Part shown: piece by piece, positions 1-5,652 of the stretch | How positions within the stretch are numbered: the stretch's first letter is position 1 | Layout of the letters: each line of letters begins with the position of its first letter | Origin: CADCSY01 sp038255685 | Lineage (GTDB): Bacteria; Actinomycetota; Acidimicrobiia; Acidimicrobiales; CADCSY01 | NCBI GenBank assembly: GCA_038255685.1 | Contig: JBBSLC010000133.1 | Location: forward strand, 1 to 7,675 | DNA: 7,675 nt | Reading direction: 5' to 3' | Notes under the pieces: model-generated | What the model was told of the DNA's origin: nothing | What the model saw: the letters and a program-made list of their open reading frames with translations, nothing else | The model's database searches: none | Program-made: the position numbers and the translations under genes

Positions 1-22
1 ACCTCCCGGAGGGCCAGGGTGG

Positions 23-94
23 GCCGTCGGCCTGAGGCGGACCGTCGGCCTGAGGCGGACCGTCGGCCTGAGGCCGACCGTCGGCCTGAGGGTC
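23..94. repeat. 18-bp tandem repeat, four copies, abutting mutM
   Basis: The unit accgtcggcctgaggcgg occurs at 23-40 (first base g), 41-58, 59-76 (one change near the end, gcgg to gccg) and 77-94 (last three bases diverged). The fourth copy runs into the mutM stop codon at 93-95, so in mutM mRNA the array is the start of the 3' untranslated region. At the third/fourth junction (71-87) the arms aggccga and tcggcct form a 7-bp stem with a 3-base loop. The other junctions form the same stem with one mismatch. There is no T-run, so it is not a classical intrinsic terminator. The unit length is a multiple of three, but no gene covering it is visible. Function is unknown; it may stabilise the mRNA 3' end or simply be a slippage product. 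Confidence 0.9.
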
Positions 95-926
95 AGACCT
101 GGCAGGACCCGCAGTGGTAGGTGTGCTTGGACCCGTACCTGCTCTTGACGACGAGCTGGCGACAGCGGCGGCAGGGCTGGCCGTCACGCCCGACGACCTT
201 GAGCTCGTTGCCGAAGCCTCCCGGCTTGCCGAAGTAGTCCACGTAGGCGTCGCCGGGCTGGGACACGCCCCGGTACTTCACGCCGTCGTGGAGGGTCTCG
301 AGCAGCGCCCGGTGCAGGCGGCGCACGTCCTGGGTCGTCAGGCTCGATGCCTCCCGGTCGTAGCGCAGCCCTGCTGCCCAGAGGACCTCGTCTGAGTAGA
401 CCGTCCCGATCCCAGCGATGAACTTCGAGTCCATCAGCAGCTGCTTGAGCTTGGTCTTCTCGCGGTTGAGGGCGGCGCCGAAGGTGTTCCAGCTGATCAC
501 GTCCTCGAGCGGGTCGAAGCCCATCGCCGACAGCTCGGGCAGCTCGGCATCGAGGTCCTCGGCGCTGGTCACGAACGCCTCACCGGTCGCCTTGGCGTCG
601 ACGAAGCGGAGCTGGCCACCGACGGTGAACGTGAGCACGATCTGGGTCGCAGGATCGGTGGCGTCCTTCGCCGCCGCCTTCACGATCTGGCTGGTCGTGC
701 CCATGTTGAGGGCGAGCACGTCCTCGCCGAGGCGCAGCAGCAGCCACATCCCCTTGCGGCTGACCCCGTCGACCTTGAAGCCCTCGAGGCGCGCCTGGAA
801 GGGCTTCTTGGACTTGTGGCGGGGGATGACCTTGGTCCCGAGCACCTCGACGGACTTGATCTTCTTGCCGACGACCTCCTTCTCGAGGTCGCGACGCAGC
901 GTCTCGATCTCCGGCAGCTCAGGCAT
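93..926 (-). CDS. mutM: Fpg/MutM-type DNA glycosylase with atypical lyase residues
   Basis: 277 aa, the usual Fpg length. The family excises oxidised purines (8-oxoguanine, FapyG) and nicks the abasic site. Start is ATG at 926, because the mature protein must begin MPELPE with Pro2 as Schiff-base nucleophile and Glu3 as acid. The frame stays open upstream only as a shadow of rnc. Visible domains are the N-terminal beta-sandwich (about 1-130), the H2TH domain with IAGIGTVYSDE (about 170-180) and a C-terminal zinc finger with Cys252, 255, 272 and 275 (CX2C-X16-CX2C). Oddities: the motif normally RR(G/A)KYLLL is RKGMWLLL, so the lyase Lys is Met60; the usual HLGM is NMGT (74-77); the usual DPRRFG is DAKATG (110-115); the usual GIGN is GIGT; the zinc-finger Arg is Lys267. 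Its place after rnc is that of actinobacterial fpg, and the start overlaps the rnc stop by 8 nt, so it is probably translationally coupled. Fpg superfamily membership is certain; standard 8-oxoG activity is not. Confidence 0.93.
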   Translation of the reverse strand: MPELPEIETLRRDLEKEVVGKKIKSVEVLGTKVIPRHKSKKPFQARLEGFKVDGVSRKGMWLLLRLGEDVLALNMGTTSQIVKAAAKDATDPATQIVLTFTVGGQLRFVDAKATGEAFVTSAEDLDAELPELSAMGFDPLEDVISWNTFGAALNREKTKLKQLLMDSKFIAGIGTVYSDEVLWAAGLRYDREASSLTTQDVRRLHRALLETLHDGVKYRGVSQPGDAYVDYFGKPGGFGNELKVVGRDGQPCRRCRQLVVKSRYGSKHTYHCGSCQV

Positions 927-1629
927 CAGTGGTGTCCCCGTCGTTCGTCGTCGTCGCCGCGTCACCCGGCTGGGCGTCGCGCAGGTTCTGCCAGGCATCC
1001 CTGGCTGCCGCCTGTTCTGCCTGCTTCTTGGATCGGCCCTCGCCACGGCCCCGGTAGGTGCCGCCGATGGACACCGAGGCGACGAAGCGCTTGGCGTGGT
1101 CGGGGCCCTCGTCGGCGACGTCGTAGCCGGGAAGGCCGTCGAAGCGGCGCGCTGCCAGCTCCTGCAGGCGGGTCTTGTAGTCCTGGCCGCCGGGACCGAG
1201 CGCCGCCTCCGCGATGCGCGAGCCGAGCAGCTCGAGCACGAGGTCGGCCGCCGCCACCCAACCCCCGTCGAGGTAGGTGGCACCGATGACGGCCTCGAGT
1301 GCGTCAGCGAGGATGGACGGCTTCTCCCGCCCGCCGCTCTGCGCCTCGCCCTTGCCGAGGAGGATGGCCTCGCCCAGCTCGAGCTCAGCCGCGACCTCGG
1401 CGAGGGCGGCGGCGCTCACCACCGTCGCCCTGACCTTCGCCAGCTCGCCCTCGGGCAGGTGGGGGTAGGTGCGGAAGATGTGGTCGGTGACCACGAGGCC
1501 GAGGACGGCGTCGCCGAGGAACTCGAGCCGCTCGTTGGACGGCATCCCCTGCGTCTCGGCGCACCACGACCGGTGGGCCAGGGCGCGGGCGAGCAGCTCG
1601 TCGTCGTCGAAGCGACGGTGCAGGCGCAC
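919..1629 (-). CDS. rnc: Ribonuclease III
   Basis: 236 aa from the GTG at 1629. It cleaves double-stranded RNA, chiefly in 16S/23S rRNA precursor processing. The catalytic domain has the signature NERLEFLGDAVLG (residues 32-44), with metal ligands Glu33, Glu36 and Asp40, and the second acidic pair Asp109 and Glu112 in the ILADALEAVIGA segment. A double-stranded RNA-binding domain follows (about 151-217, ending GRSKKQAEQAAARDAW), then a short polar tail. A GAGG lies 8 nt before the GTG. The frame is open further upstream and reads LAPELEALT just before the chosen start, so a CTG at 1674 overlapping the acpP stop cannot be excluded; it would make the N-terminus more like other RNase IIIs. The gene lies 41 nt after acpP and overlaps mutM by 8 nt, as in other actinobacterial acpP/rnc/fpg blocks. 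Confidence 0.95.
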   Translation of the reverse strand: MRLHRRFDDDELLARALAHRSWCAETQGMPSNERLEFLGDAVLGLVVTDHIFRTYPHLPEGELAKVRATVVSAAALAEVAAELELGEAILLGKGEAQSGGREKPSILADALEAVIGATYLDGGWVAAADLVLELLGSRIAEAALGPGGQDYKTRLQELAARRFDGLPGYDVADEGPDHAKRFVASVSIGGTYRGRGEGRSKKQAEQAAARDAWQNLRDAQPGDAATTTNDGDTTDA

Positions 1630-1670
1630 CGTGAGCGCCTCGAGCTCGGGGGCGAGGGCCAGGGCTGCGC

Positions 1671-1949
1671 TCAGGACAGGCGTGCGCAGACGTAGTCGAC
1701 GGCGTCTCGCACCGTCTTCAGATCCTCGAGGTCGTCGTCCTCGATGCGGAACCCCTCCACCTGATCGCTCATGGCCTCTTCGATCGCCTCGACCAGCTCG
1801 ATCAGCGCGAGGCTGTCCGCCTCGAGGTCGTCGGTGAAGGACTGGCCCTCCGAGATCGTCGAGGCCTCGATCTCCAAGATGTCGGCGAGTCGGTCGCGGA
1901 TGATCTCGAAGACCGCACTGCGGTCCATCGGGGCGGTCTCGGCAGGCAC
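1671..1949 (-). CDS. acpP: Acyl carrier protein
   Basis: A small acidic four-helix protein that carries growing acyl chains on a 4'-phosphopantetheine arm; the arm comes from CoA, whose synthesis includes the nearby coaD step. The attachment site is the DSL motif in DDLEADSL (Ser39 counted from ATG 1928, Ser46 from the GTG). The helix II sequence LIELVEAIEE is typical. Two starts are possible. The GTG at 1949 (92 aa) has a strong GAGGAG 5 nt upstream and is chosen here. The ATG at 1928 (85 aa) has only a weak site but gives the more usual ACP N-terminus, MDRSAVFEIIRDRL. The gene follows plsX after 165 nt containing a possible promoter, and precedes rnc. No ketosynthase or malonyl transferase gene lies beside it, so this is an ACP supply locus rather than a full fab cluster. 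A cysteine near the C-terminus (VCARLS) is slightly unusual. Confidence 0.95.
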   Translation of the reverse strand: MPAETAPMDRSAVFEIIRDRLADILEIEASTISEGQSFTDDLEADSLALIELVEAIEEAMSDQVEGFRIEDDDLEDLKTVRDAVDYVCARLS

Positions 1950-2114
1950 CGGGGCTCCTCGTGTCGGGTCGTGTCGTGGTCGGCCAGGCCGACGTCTGTG
2001 GGCGGCGCCGGGGACCGGGGCATGCCGCACGAAGGTCGTTGGGGTCGTCGGAGGGTACACCACCCCCGCTTTGTGCGCTTGTGAAGCACCGGGGCTGCGG
2101 CGCGCTCGCCGGCC
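1950..2114 (-). promoter_or_regulatory. plsX-acpP intergenic region with possible acpP promoter
   Basis: 165 nt without a gene. Read on the minus strand, three bases after the plsX stop there is a short hairpin at 2111-2098 (CGGCG, loop AGCG, CGCCG). It has no T-run, so it is weak as a terminator. Further down, GTGTACCCT contains an actinobacterial TAnnnT -10 candidate (TACCCT, 2057-2052), which would give acpP a leader of roughly 95 nt. No convincing -35 is found at 16-18 nt spacing; TTCACA at 2085-2080 is 22 nt away, which is too far. The acpP ribosome binding site GAGGAG lies at the downstream end (1960-1955). The region is the longest gap in the cluster, consistent with separate control of the abundant ACP, but the promoter is an inference. 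Confidence 0.35.
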
Positions 2115-3095
2115 TCAGGCTGCGATGGCGGCGGCGATGGCCGCCACCAGGTCGGCCTCGACCATCTCCCGGGCGACACCGAGAGCGTTCACCACCGCAC
2201 GTTCAGAGCTCGATCCGTGGCTGATGATGCACACACCGTCGACGCCGAGGAGCATGGCACCCCCGTAGGTGTCGGGGTCGAGCTCGGCCACGAGCGGCTC
2301 GAGGGCGGGCCAGATCACCTCGAAGGCAGCCGCTCGCTCGGGCGTCGACGCTGCCGCTTCCAGGATCTTGCCCTGGATGAAGCGCATCCCCCCCTCGAGG
2401 GTCTTGAGCACCACGTTGCCGGTGAAGCCGTCGGTCACGACCACGTCGACGTCGTCGCTCATGACGTCGCGACCCTCGACGTTGCCGATGAAGCGGATGC
2501 CGGGCGCGGCGCGGAGGAGGCCGTGTGCCTCCTTGACCAGGGCGTTGCCCTTGGTGTCCTCCTCGCCGATGGACAGCAGCCCGACGCGCGGGGACGCCAC
2601 GCCGAACCGGGACCGGGCGAAGACCGAGCCCATCTGGGCGAACTGCACGAGCCACTCCGGCTGGCAGTCGGCGTTGGCGCCGGCGTCGAGCAGCACGGTC
2701 GGCGTGGTCCCGGGCACGGGGATCGGGGTCGCGATCGCCGGGCGCTTCACGCCCTTGATCCGACCCATCCGCAGCAGCGCTGACGCCATGGTGGCGCCGG
2801 TGTTGCCGGCACTGACCATCGCCCCGGCACGACCGTCCCTGACGGCCTCGGCGGCGCGGACGAGCGACGAGTCCTTCTTCGTGCGCACCGACGAGCCAGG
2901 GTCGTCGTGCATGCCGATGACCTCAGCGCAGGCGAGGACGGGCAGGTCGCCCCCACCGGCTGCAGCGATGGCGTCGGGCTGGCCGACGAGGAGCACCTCG
3001 ACGCCGAGCTCGGCGACCGCCCGACGAGCGCCGGCCACGATCGCCCCGGGTGCCGCATCGCCGCCCATGGCATCGAGGGCCAGCGGCAGGGTCAT
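2115..3095 (-). CDS. plsX: Phosphate acyltransferase PlsX
   Basis: 326 aa, family-typical length. PlsX converts acyl-ACP and phosphate to acyl-phosphate, the acyl donor for PlsY in the first step of phospholipid synthesis; it is a peripheral membrane protein. Diagnostic segments are LALDAMGGDAAPGAIV at the N-terminus, the GMHDDPGSSVRTKKDSS stretch (about 61-77), VSAGNTGATMASALLRMGRIKGVKRPAI (about 94-121), the LLDAGANADC segment, LLSIGEEDTKGN, and DVVVTDGFTGNVVLKTLEG near the C-terminus. The ATG at 3095 starts immediately before this conserved N-terminus. It has no clear ribosome binding site and lies 7 nt after the rpmF stop, suggesting coupling to L32 translation. rpmF-plsX is one of the best-conserved bacterial gene pairs, linking ribosome and phospholipid synthesis. 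The C-terminus is Ala-rich (AAIAAAIAA). No anomaly in the catalytic segments is apparent. Confidence 0.97.
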   Translation of the reverse strand: MTLPLALDAMGGDAAPGAIVAGARRAVAELGVEVLLVGQPDAIAAAGGGDLPVLACAEVIGMHDDPGSSVRTKKDSSLVRAAEAVRDGRAGAMVSAGNTGATMASALLRMGRIKGVKRPAIATPIPVPGTTPTVLLDAGANADCQPEWLVQFAQMGSVFARSRFGVASPRVGLLSIGEEDTKGNALVKEAHGLLRAAPGIRFIGNVEGRDVMSDDVDVVVTDGFTGNVVLKTLEGGMRFIQGKILEAAASTPERAAAFEVIWPALEPLVAELDPDTYGGAMLLGVDGVCIISHGSSSERAVVNALGVAREMVEADLVAAIAAAIAA

Positions 3096-3102
3096 GCGCA
3101 GC

Positions 3103-3282
3103 TCAGTCGACTTCGATGGCCTGACGGCCGGCGTACCAGCCGCACGAGGGGCACACGACGTGGGGGAGCTTCGCCGAGGAGCACTGCGGGCACACGCTGC
3201 GTGGCGGGGCGTCGAGCGTCCACGCCGATGCCCGGCGGCTGCGGCTCTTGGCCTTGCTCGTCTTCTTCTTGGGGACGGCCAT
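3103..3282 (-). CDS. rpmF: Large ribosomal subunit protein L32, zinc-ribbon type
   Basis: 59 aa, starting MAVPKKKTSKAKSRSRRA, the standard basic N-terminus of L32. It binds 23S rRNA near the peptidyl-transferase region. Four cysteines (31, 34, 44 and 47, CX2C-X9-CX2C) make this the zinc-binding (C+) form. ATG 3282 is chosen over an in-frame GTG-type extension to 3321 because the conserved MAVPKKK starts here and an AGGAG lies 9 nt upstream. It follows the DUF177 gene after about 116 nt and is 7 nt from plsX. No cysteine-free second L32 copy, of the kind some actinobacteria keep for zinc starvation, is visible in this window. Confidence 0.97.
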   Translation of the reverse strand: MAVPKKKTSKAKSRSRRASAWTLDAPPRSVCPQCSSAKLPHVVCPSCGWYAGRQAIEVD

Positions 3283-3398
3283 GGCCGGCTTCTCCTGCGA
3301 TCGTGAGGGGTGGTGCGACACTCGGGCCCCGAAGGGGGCGGCCGAGCAGGCGACCGGGAGAGGCTACCGGGTGCCGCCCGGAGGGCGAAACCGAGCGG
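3283..3398 (-). promoter_or_regulatory. rpmF leader with possible promoter and stem-loop
   Basis: 116 nt between the DUF177 gene and rpmF. Minus-strand reading shows TAGCCT (3366-3361), an actinobacterial TAnnnT -10 candidate. About 17-18 nt upstream is TTTCGC/TTCGCC (3390-3384), a weak -35. Transcription from it would give a leader of about 70 nt. That leader contains a two-part stem-loop at 3346-3321: CTCGG pairs with CCGAG, then a 2-nt CC bulge, then GCCCC pairs with GGGGC around the loop CTTC. No T-run follows, so a structured leader or ribosomal-protein-type control element is more likely than a terminator. A second small hairpin (3387-3375, CGCCC/GGGCG) lies just after the DUF177 stop. 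Pairing is read directly; the promoter and any regulation are inferred. Confidence 0.4.
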
Positions 3399-3914
3399 CT
3401 ACTCGTCGAAGGTGAGGCCCTCGAGCCCCGACCAGCGGGGGTCGGCGGCAGGCGGGGCGCAGTCGCAGCTGACCTCGTTGCGGTCCACGCCACAGGTGGG
3501 GCACAGCCCGGCGCAGTCCTCGCGGCACAGCGGTGCGAGCGGGAGCTCGAGCAGGATCGCCTCCCGTGCCACGGGTTCGAGGTCGATCGTGACCCCGTCG
3601 AGCAGCAGGGTCTCGCCCTCCTTGGGCTCCGCCTCGAAGACCTCGAGCACGTCGCTGCGCAGCGTGCCGGCGACGGTCCGCAAGCAGCGCCGACACTGCC
3701 CCTCCCAGGGGGCGATCACCACGCCTCGGACCACGACACCTTCGTTGAGCGACTCGACCTTCGCCTCGACGCGGACCGTCGAGTCGCCCGGCATGCGGGT
3801 GTCGACCACCTCGAGCTGCTCGAGCGGTCCCTCCACGACCTCGTCCCCCGCCGTGCCCGAGCGACGGAGGAGTCCGGCGACGTCGACGAGGAAGGGACGC
3901 CGGGGCGCGCCCAC
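3399..3914 (-). CDS. DUF177/YceD-family protein
   Basis: 171 aa from the GTG at 3914, which has AGGA about 9 nt upstream and lies 2 nt after the stop of the preceding gene. The family (Pfam DUF177, E. coli YceD) is nearly always next to rpmF and has been linked to 23S rRNA accumulation and processing; its biochemical role is not settled. The family's cysteine pattern is present: CRRCL (residues 74-78) followed by CREDCAGLCPTCG and CDC in the C-terminal third (about 130-152), likely a zinc site. The N-terminal part is beta-rich, with the usual hydrophobic-acidic alternation (VRVEAKVESLNEGVVVRGVV). It belongs to the rsmD-coaD-SepIVA-DUF177 run, so it is probably co-transcribed with them, with rpmF following after a longer leader. 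Confidence 0.9.
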   Translation of the reverse strand: MGAPRRPFLVDVAGLLRRSGTAGDEVVEGPLEQLEVVDTRMPGDSTVRVEAKVESLNEGVVVRGVVIAPWEGQCRRCLRTVAGTLRSDVLEVFEAEPKEGETLLLDGVTIDLEPVAREAILLELPLAPLCREDCAGLCPTCGVDRNEVSCDCAPPAADPRWSGLEGLTFDE

Positions 3915-3916
3915 GG

Positions 3917-4504
3917 CTAGGAGTCCTGATCGAAGAAGTCGGCCTCCGACGCAGCCGAGACGTTGTCGTCGCCGACCACGGCGCTCACCACCGGCACCTC
4001 GCCCGACATCGCTGCGGTCCCCTGCAGCCGGGAGCGACCGGCCTGCACCGTCTTGGTGGTCCGGTCGAGCACGATCTCGAACTGCGCGAGCTTCTGATCG
4101 CAGTAGTCCTCGGCTTCGTGGCGGAGGCGACGTGACTCGGCCTCGGCCTCCTCCACGGTGCGACGAGCGGTGTGCTGTGCAGCGCGGACGACCTCGGTCC
4201 GCTGCACCATGCGCTCGGCCTGGACGCGCGCCTGGTCGAGGATGTCGTCGCCCTGGCGCTGCACCTTGGCGAGGAACTCGTCTCGCTCGCGCAGCAGCCA
4301 GCGTGCCTGGCGGAGCTCCTCGGGCAGGCGCTCGCTGGCCTCGTCGACGAGCTCGAGGACCTCGTCCCGGTTGATCATCACCGACGCGGAGAGCGGCATG
4401 GGACGGGCGTTGCCGACCAGGTCTGCCACCCGTCGCAGGAGGGTCTCGACGTCGGTGGCCCCGAGGCCAGCCGTCGCGAACGCATCGTCGTCTCTGATCG
4501 TCAC
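3917..4504 (-). CDS. SepIVA/Rv2927c-like coiled-coil (DivIVA-related) protein
   Basis: 195 aa, cytoplasmic, with no membrane segment or signal peptide. I recognise it as a short homolog of mycobacterial Rv2927c (SepIVA, an essential DivIVA-domain septation and envelope-growth factor). The N-terminal block (about 20-75) carries PMPLSASVMINRDEVLELVDE, followed by LPEELRQARWLLRERDEFL. The C-terminal block (about 100-160) is a charged coiled coil of the form AEAESRRLRHEAEDYCDQKLAQFE, then TVQAGRSRLQG. The central coiled coil seems shorter than in the mycobacterial protein (about 245 aa). The tail is acidic (SEADFFDQDS). The start is GTG 4504, overlapping the coaD stop as GTGA; AAGGAG lies about 11 nt upstream inside coaD. 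It sits between coaD and DUF177, the same neighbourhood as Rv2927c beside the DUF177 gene Rv2926c. The family call rests on recalled sequence pattern plus context; a septal role here is inferred. Confidence 0.82.
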   Translation of the reverse strand: MTIRDDDAFATAGLGATDVETLLRRVADLVGNARPMPLSASVMINRDEVLELVDEASERLPEELRQARWLLRERDEFLAKVQRQGDDILDQARVQAERMVQRTEVVRAAQHTARRTVEEAEAESRRLRHEAEDYCDQKLAQFEIVLDRTTKTVQAGRSRLQGTAAMSGEVPVVSAVVGDDNVSAASEADFFDQDS

Positions 4505-4980
4505 TGGCCGAACTTCTCCTTGAGGCTGCGAGCGACGGCGTCGGAGACCATGGCGCTCACGTCACCACCGAACTTTGCGATGTCCCTGATGAACTTCGAG
4601 GCGAGGTACGAGTGCGCTGACGCCGAGGGCAAGAAGAGGGTGTGGACACCGGAGATGGTCAGGTTCGTCTGCGCCTGGGCCATCTCGTTCTCGAAGTCCA
4701 CGACCGCACGCAGCCCCTTGATGATGAAGTCGGCTCCGACGTCCTTGGCCACGTCGACCACGAGCTTCGACATGGAGATCACCTCGACGTTGTCGAGGTG
4801 GGCGAGCGTCTCACGGATGAGCGCCTGGCGCTCCTCGAGCGTGAAGAGCATCCCCGACTTCTGCGGGTTGCGGATGGCGGCGACGACGACTCGGTCGAAG
4901 AGGTACGACGCCGTCTCGACGAGCTCTTGGTGTCCGTTGTGGAAGGGGTCGAATGACCCGGGATAGAGGACGGTCGCCAC
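4501..4980 (-). CDS. coaD: Phosphopantetheine adenylyltransferase
   Basis: 159 aa, family-typical. It transfers AMP from ATP to 4'-phosphopantetheine to form dephospho-CoA, the penultimate CoA step; CoA then supplies the arm of ACP. Visible motifs: YPGSFDPFHNGH (6-17) with the nucleotidyltransferase HxGH-type site, IRNPQKSGMLFTLEER (36-51), IIKGLRAVVDFENEMAQAQTN (86-106) with the binding residues of the RGLR/D-F-E region, and GGDVS (138-142). The start is GTG 4980, reading VATVLYPGSF, with GAGGAG 7 nt upstream; the longer open frame upstream is a shadow of rsmD. The ATP-binding segment that usually reads S(F/Y)(I/V)SSS is SYLASK here (124-129), a modest variant. It lies 29 nt after rsmD and overlaps the next gene by 4 nt. 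Confidence 0.96.
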   Translation of the reverse strand: MATVLYPGSFDPFHNGHQELVETASYLFDRVVVAAIRNPQKSGMLFTLEERQALIRETLAHLDNVEVISMSKLVVDVAKDVGADFIIKGLRAVVDFENEMAQAQTNLTISGVHTLFLPSASAHSYLASKFIRDIAKFGGDVSAMVSDAVARSLKEKFGQ

Positions 4981-5009
4981 AGAGGGTCTCCTCGTCGGGG
5001 GGTGCCGGT

Positions 5010-5534
5010 TCAACGGCTCGCTACGAGGGTGACCACGGTAGTGCCGTAGCGCCTCACCCGGAGAATCTCCCACCGCTCGTGGATCCCAACCTCGCGGTCG
5101 GACTCGAGCACCGCGACCTCGGCGTCGAGGACGCCGAGCAGCCCCCCCCACCCTGCGTCGTCGAGGGCGTAGGGGGGGTCGAGGACGGCAAGGCCGACGG
5201 GGCGCGCGCCGCCGGCGAGGTGGCGCACCACATCTGATCGGATCACCGCAGACCGGTCCTCGAAGCCGGTGGCGCCGACGTTGGCTCGGATGGCGGTGAC
5301 GGCGCGTGCGTCGCTGTCGACGAACGTGGCCGACGCGGCGCCCCGCGACAGCGCCTCGATCCCCATCGCACCCGAGCCCGCGAACAGATCGAGGACGACG
5401 GCACCCTCGATGGCGTCGAGGCTCGTGAGCGCGTTGAAGGTCGCCTCGCGCACCCGGTCCGAGGTGGGTCGCGTCGCCGTCCCCTCGGGTGCCACGAGGC
5501 GCCGCCCCCGAGCCGACCCAGCCACGACCCGCAT
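5010..5534 (-). CDS. rsmD: 16S rRNA (guanine966-N2)-methyltransferase RsmD
   Basis: 174 aa. It methylates G966 of 16S rRNA in assembling 30S subunits using S-adenosylmethionine. The N-terminal RsmD signature is MRVVAGSARGRRLVAPEG followed by RPTSDRVREATFNAL (22-36). The SAM-binding motif I is VLDLFAGSGAMGIEALSRGA (47-66). The catalytic DPPY is at 119-122. The ATG at 5534 begins exactly at the conserved RVVAG start; the longer frame upstream reads into the divergent region and the opposite crotonase gene. TACGGT (5546-5541) followed by 6 nt and the ATG suggests a leaderless transcript. It heads the minus-strand cluster, with coaD following as in most bacteria. Confidence 0.95.
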   Translation of the reverse strand: MRVVAGSARGRRLVAPEGTATRPTSDRVREATFNALTSLDAIEGAVVLDLFAGSGAMGIEALSRGAASATFVDSDARAVTAIRANVGATGFEDRSAVIRSDVVRHLAGGARPVGLAVLDPPYALDDAGWGGLLGVLDAEVAVLESDREVGIHERWEILRVRRYGTTVVTLVASR

Positions 5535-5652
5535 CGCCGGACCGTACTGCGAGCCGGTCGTGGGAGCGACGGCGGCAGCCTCCTGTCGGTGGTGCATCCC
5601 GGCCCCCGGCAGCGTGCACCGACAGAACGAGCGAGCCCCGTAGCGTCGGAGC
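5535..5652. promoter_or_regulatory. Divergent promoter region with inverted repeat (rsmD / crotonase)
   Basis: 118 nt between two head-to-head genes. On the minus strand TACGGT (5546-5541) is 6 nt from the rsmD ATG. On the plus strand TAGCGT (5641-5646) is 6 nt from the crotonase ATG at 5653. TAnnnT followed by 6-7 nt and RTG is the geometry of leaderless actinobacterial promoters. Neither start has a well-placed ribosome binding site. No good -35 is seen on either side, which is common in this phylum. Between them is an inverted repeat, ctgtcggtg (5583-5591) and caccgacag (5617-5625), with perfect 9-bp arms and a 25-nt spacer. The right arm overlaps the expected -35 position of the plus promoter, as an operator would. 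Repeat and motifs are seen directly; promoter and operator roles are inferred. Confidence 0.5.
5583..5625. repeat. Inverted repeat, 9-bp arms, 25-nt spacer
   Basis: Arms ctgtcggtg (5583-5591) and caccgacag (5617-5625) are exact reverse complements. The spacer contains a second small symmetry (ccgg either side of ccc) and gtgc-type ends. It may act as a dyad operator for the divergent genes, or as an RNA stem if transcription starts outside it. The predicted leaderless starts would leave it untranscribed, favouring a DNA site. Confidence 0.7.

Noticed and set aside
23..94. CRISPR array
   Set aside because: Units are 18 bp, directly adjacent, with no unique spacers and no cas genes.
927..1283. 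N-terminal extension of mutM to 1283
   Set aside because: The extra 119 codons overlap rnc out of frame and translate to Arg/Pro/Thr-rich noise. Fpg requires Pro2 at the true N-terminus, which ATG 926 provides.
418..1695. Long plus-strand open frame (425 codons) opposite mutM and rnc
   Set aside because: It lies antisense to two clearly recognised genes, has a low-complexity Ser/Arg/Pro then Glu/Val-rich translation, and is explained by high GC lacking stops in shadow frames.
2269..3306. Plus-strand 345-codon frame opposite plsX and rpmF
   Set aside because: Antisense to conserved genes, no recognisable domain, composition typical of a reverse-frame shadow.
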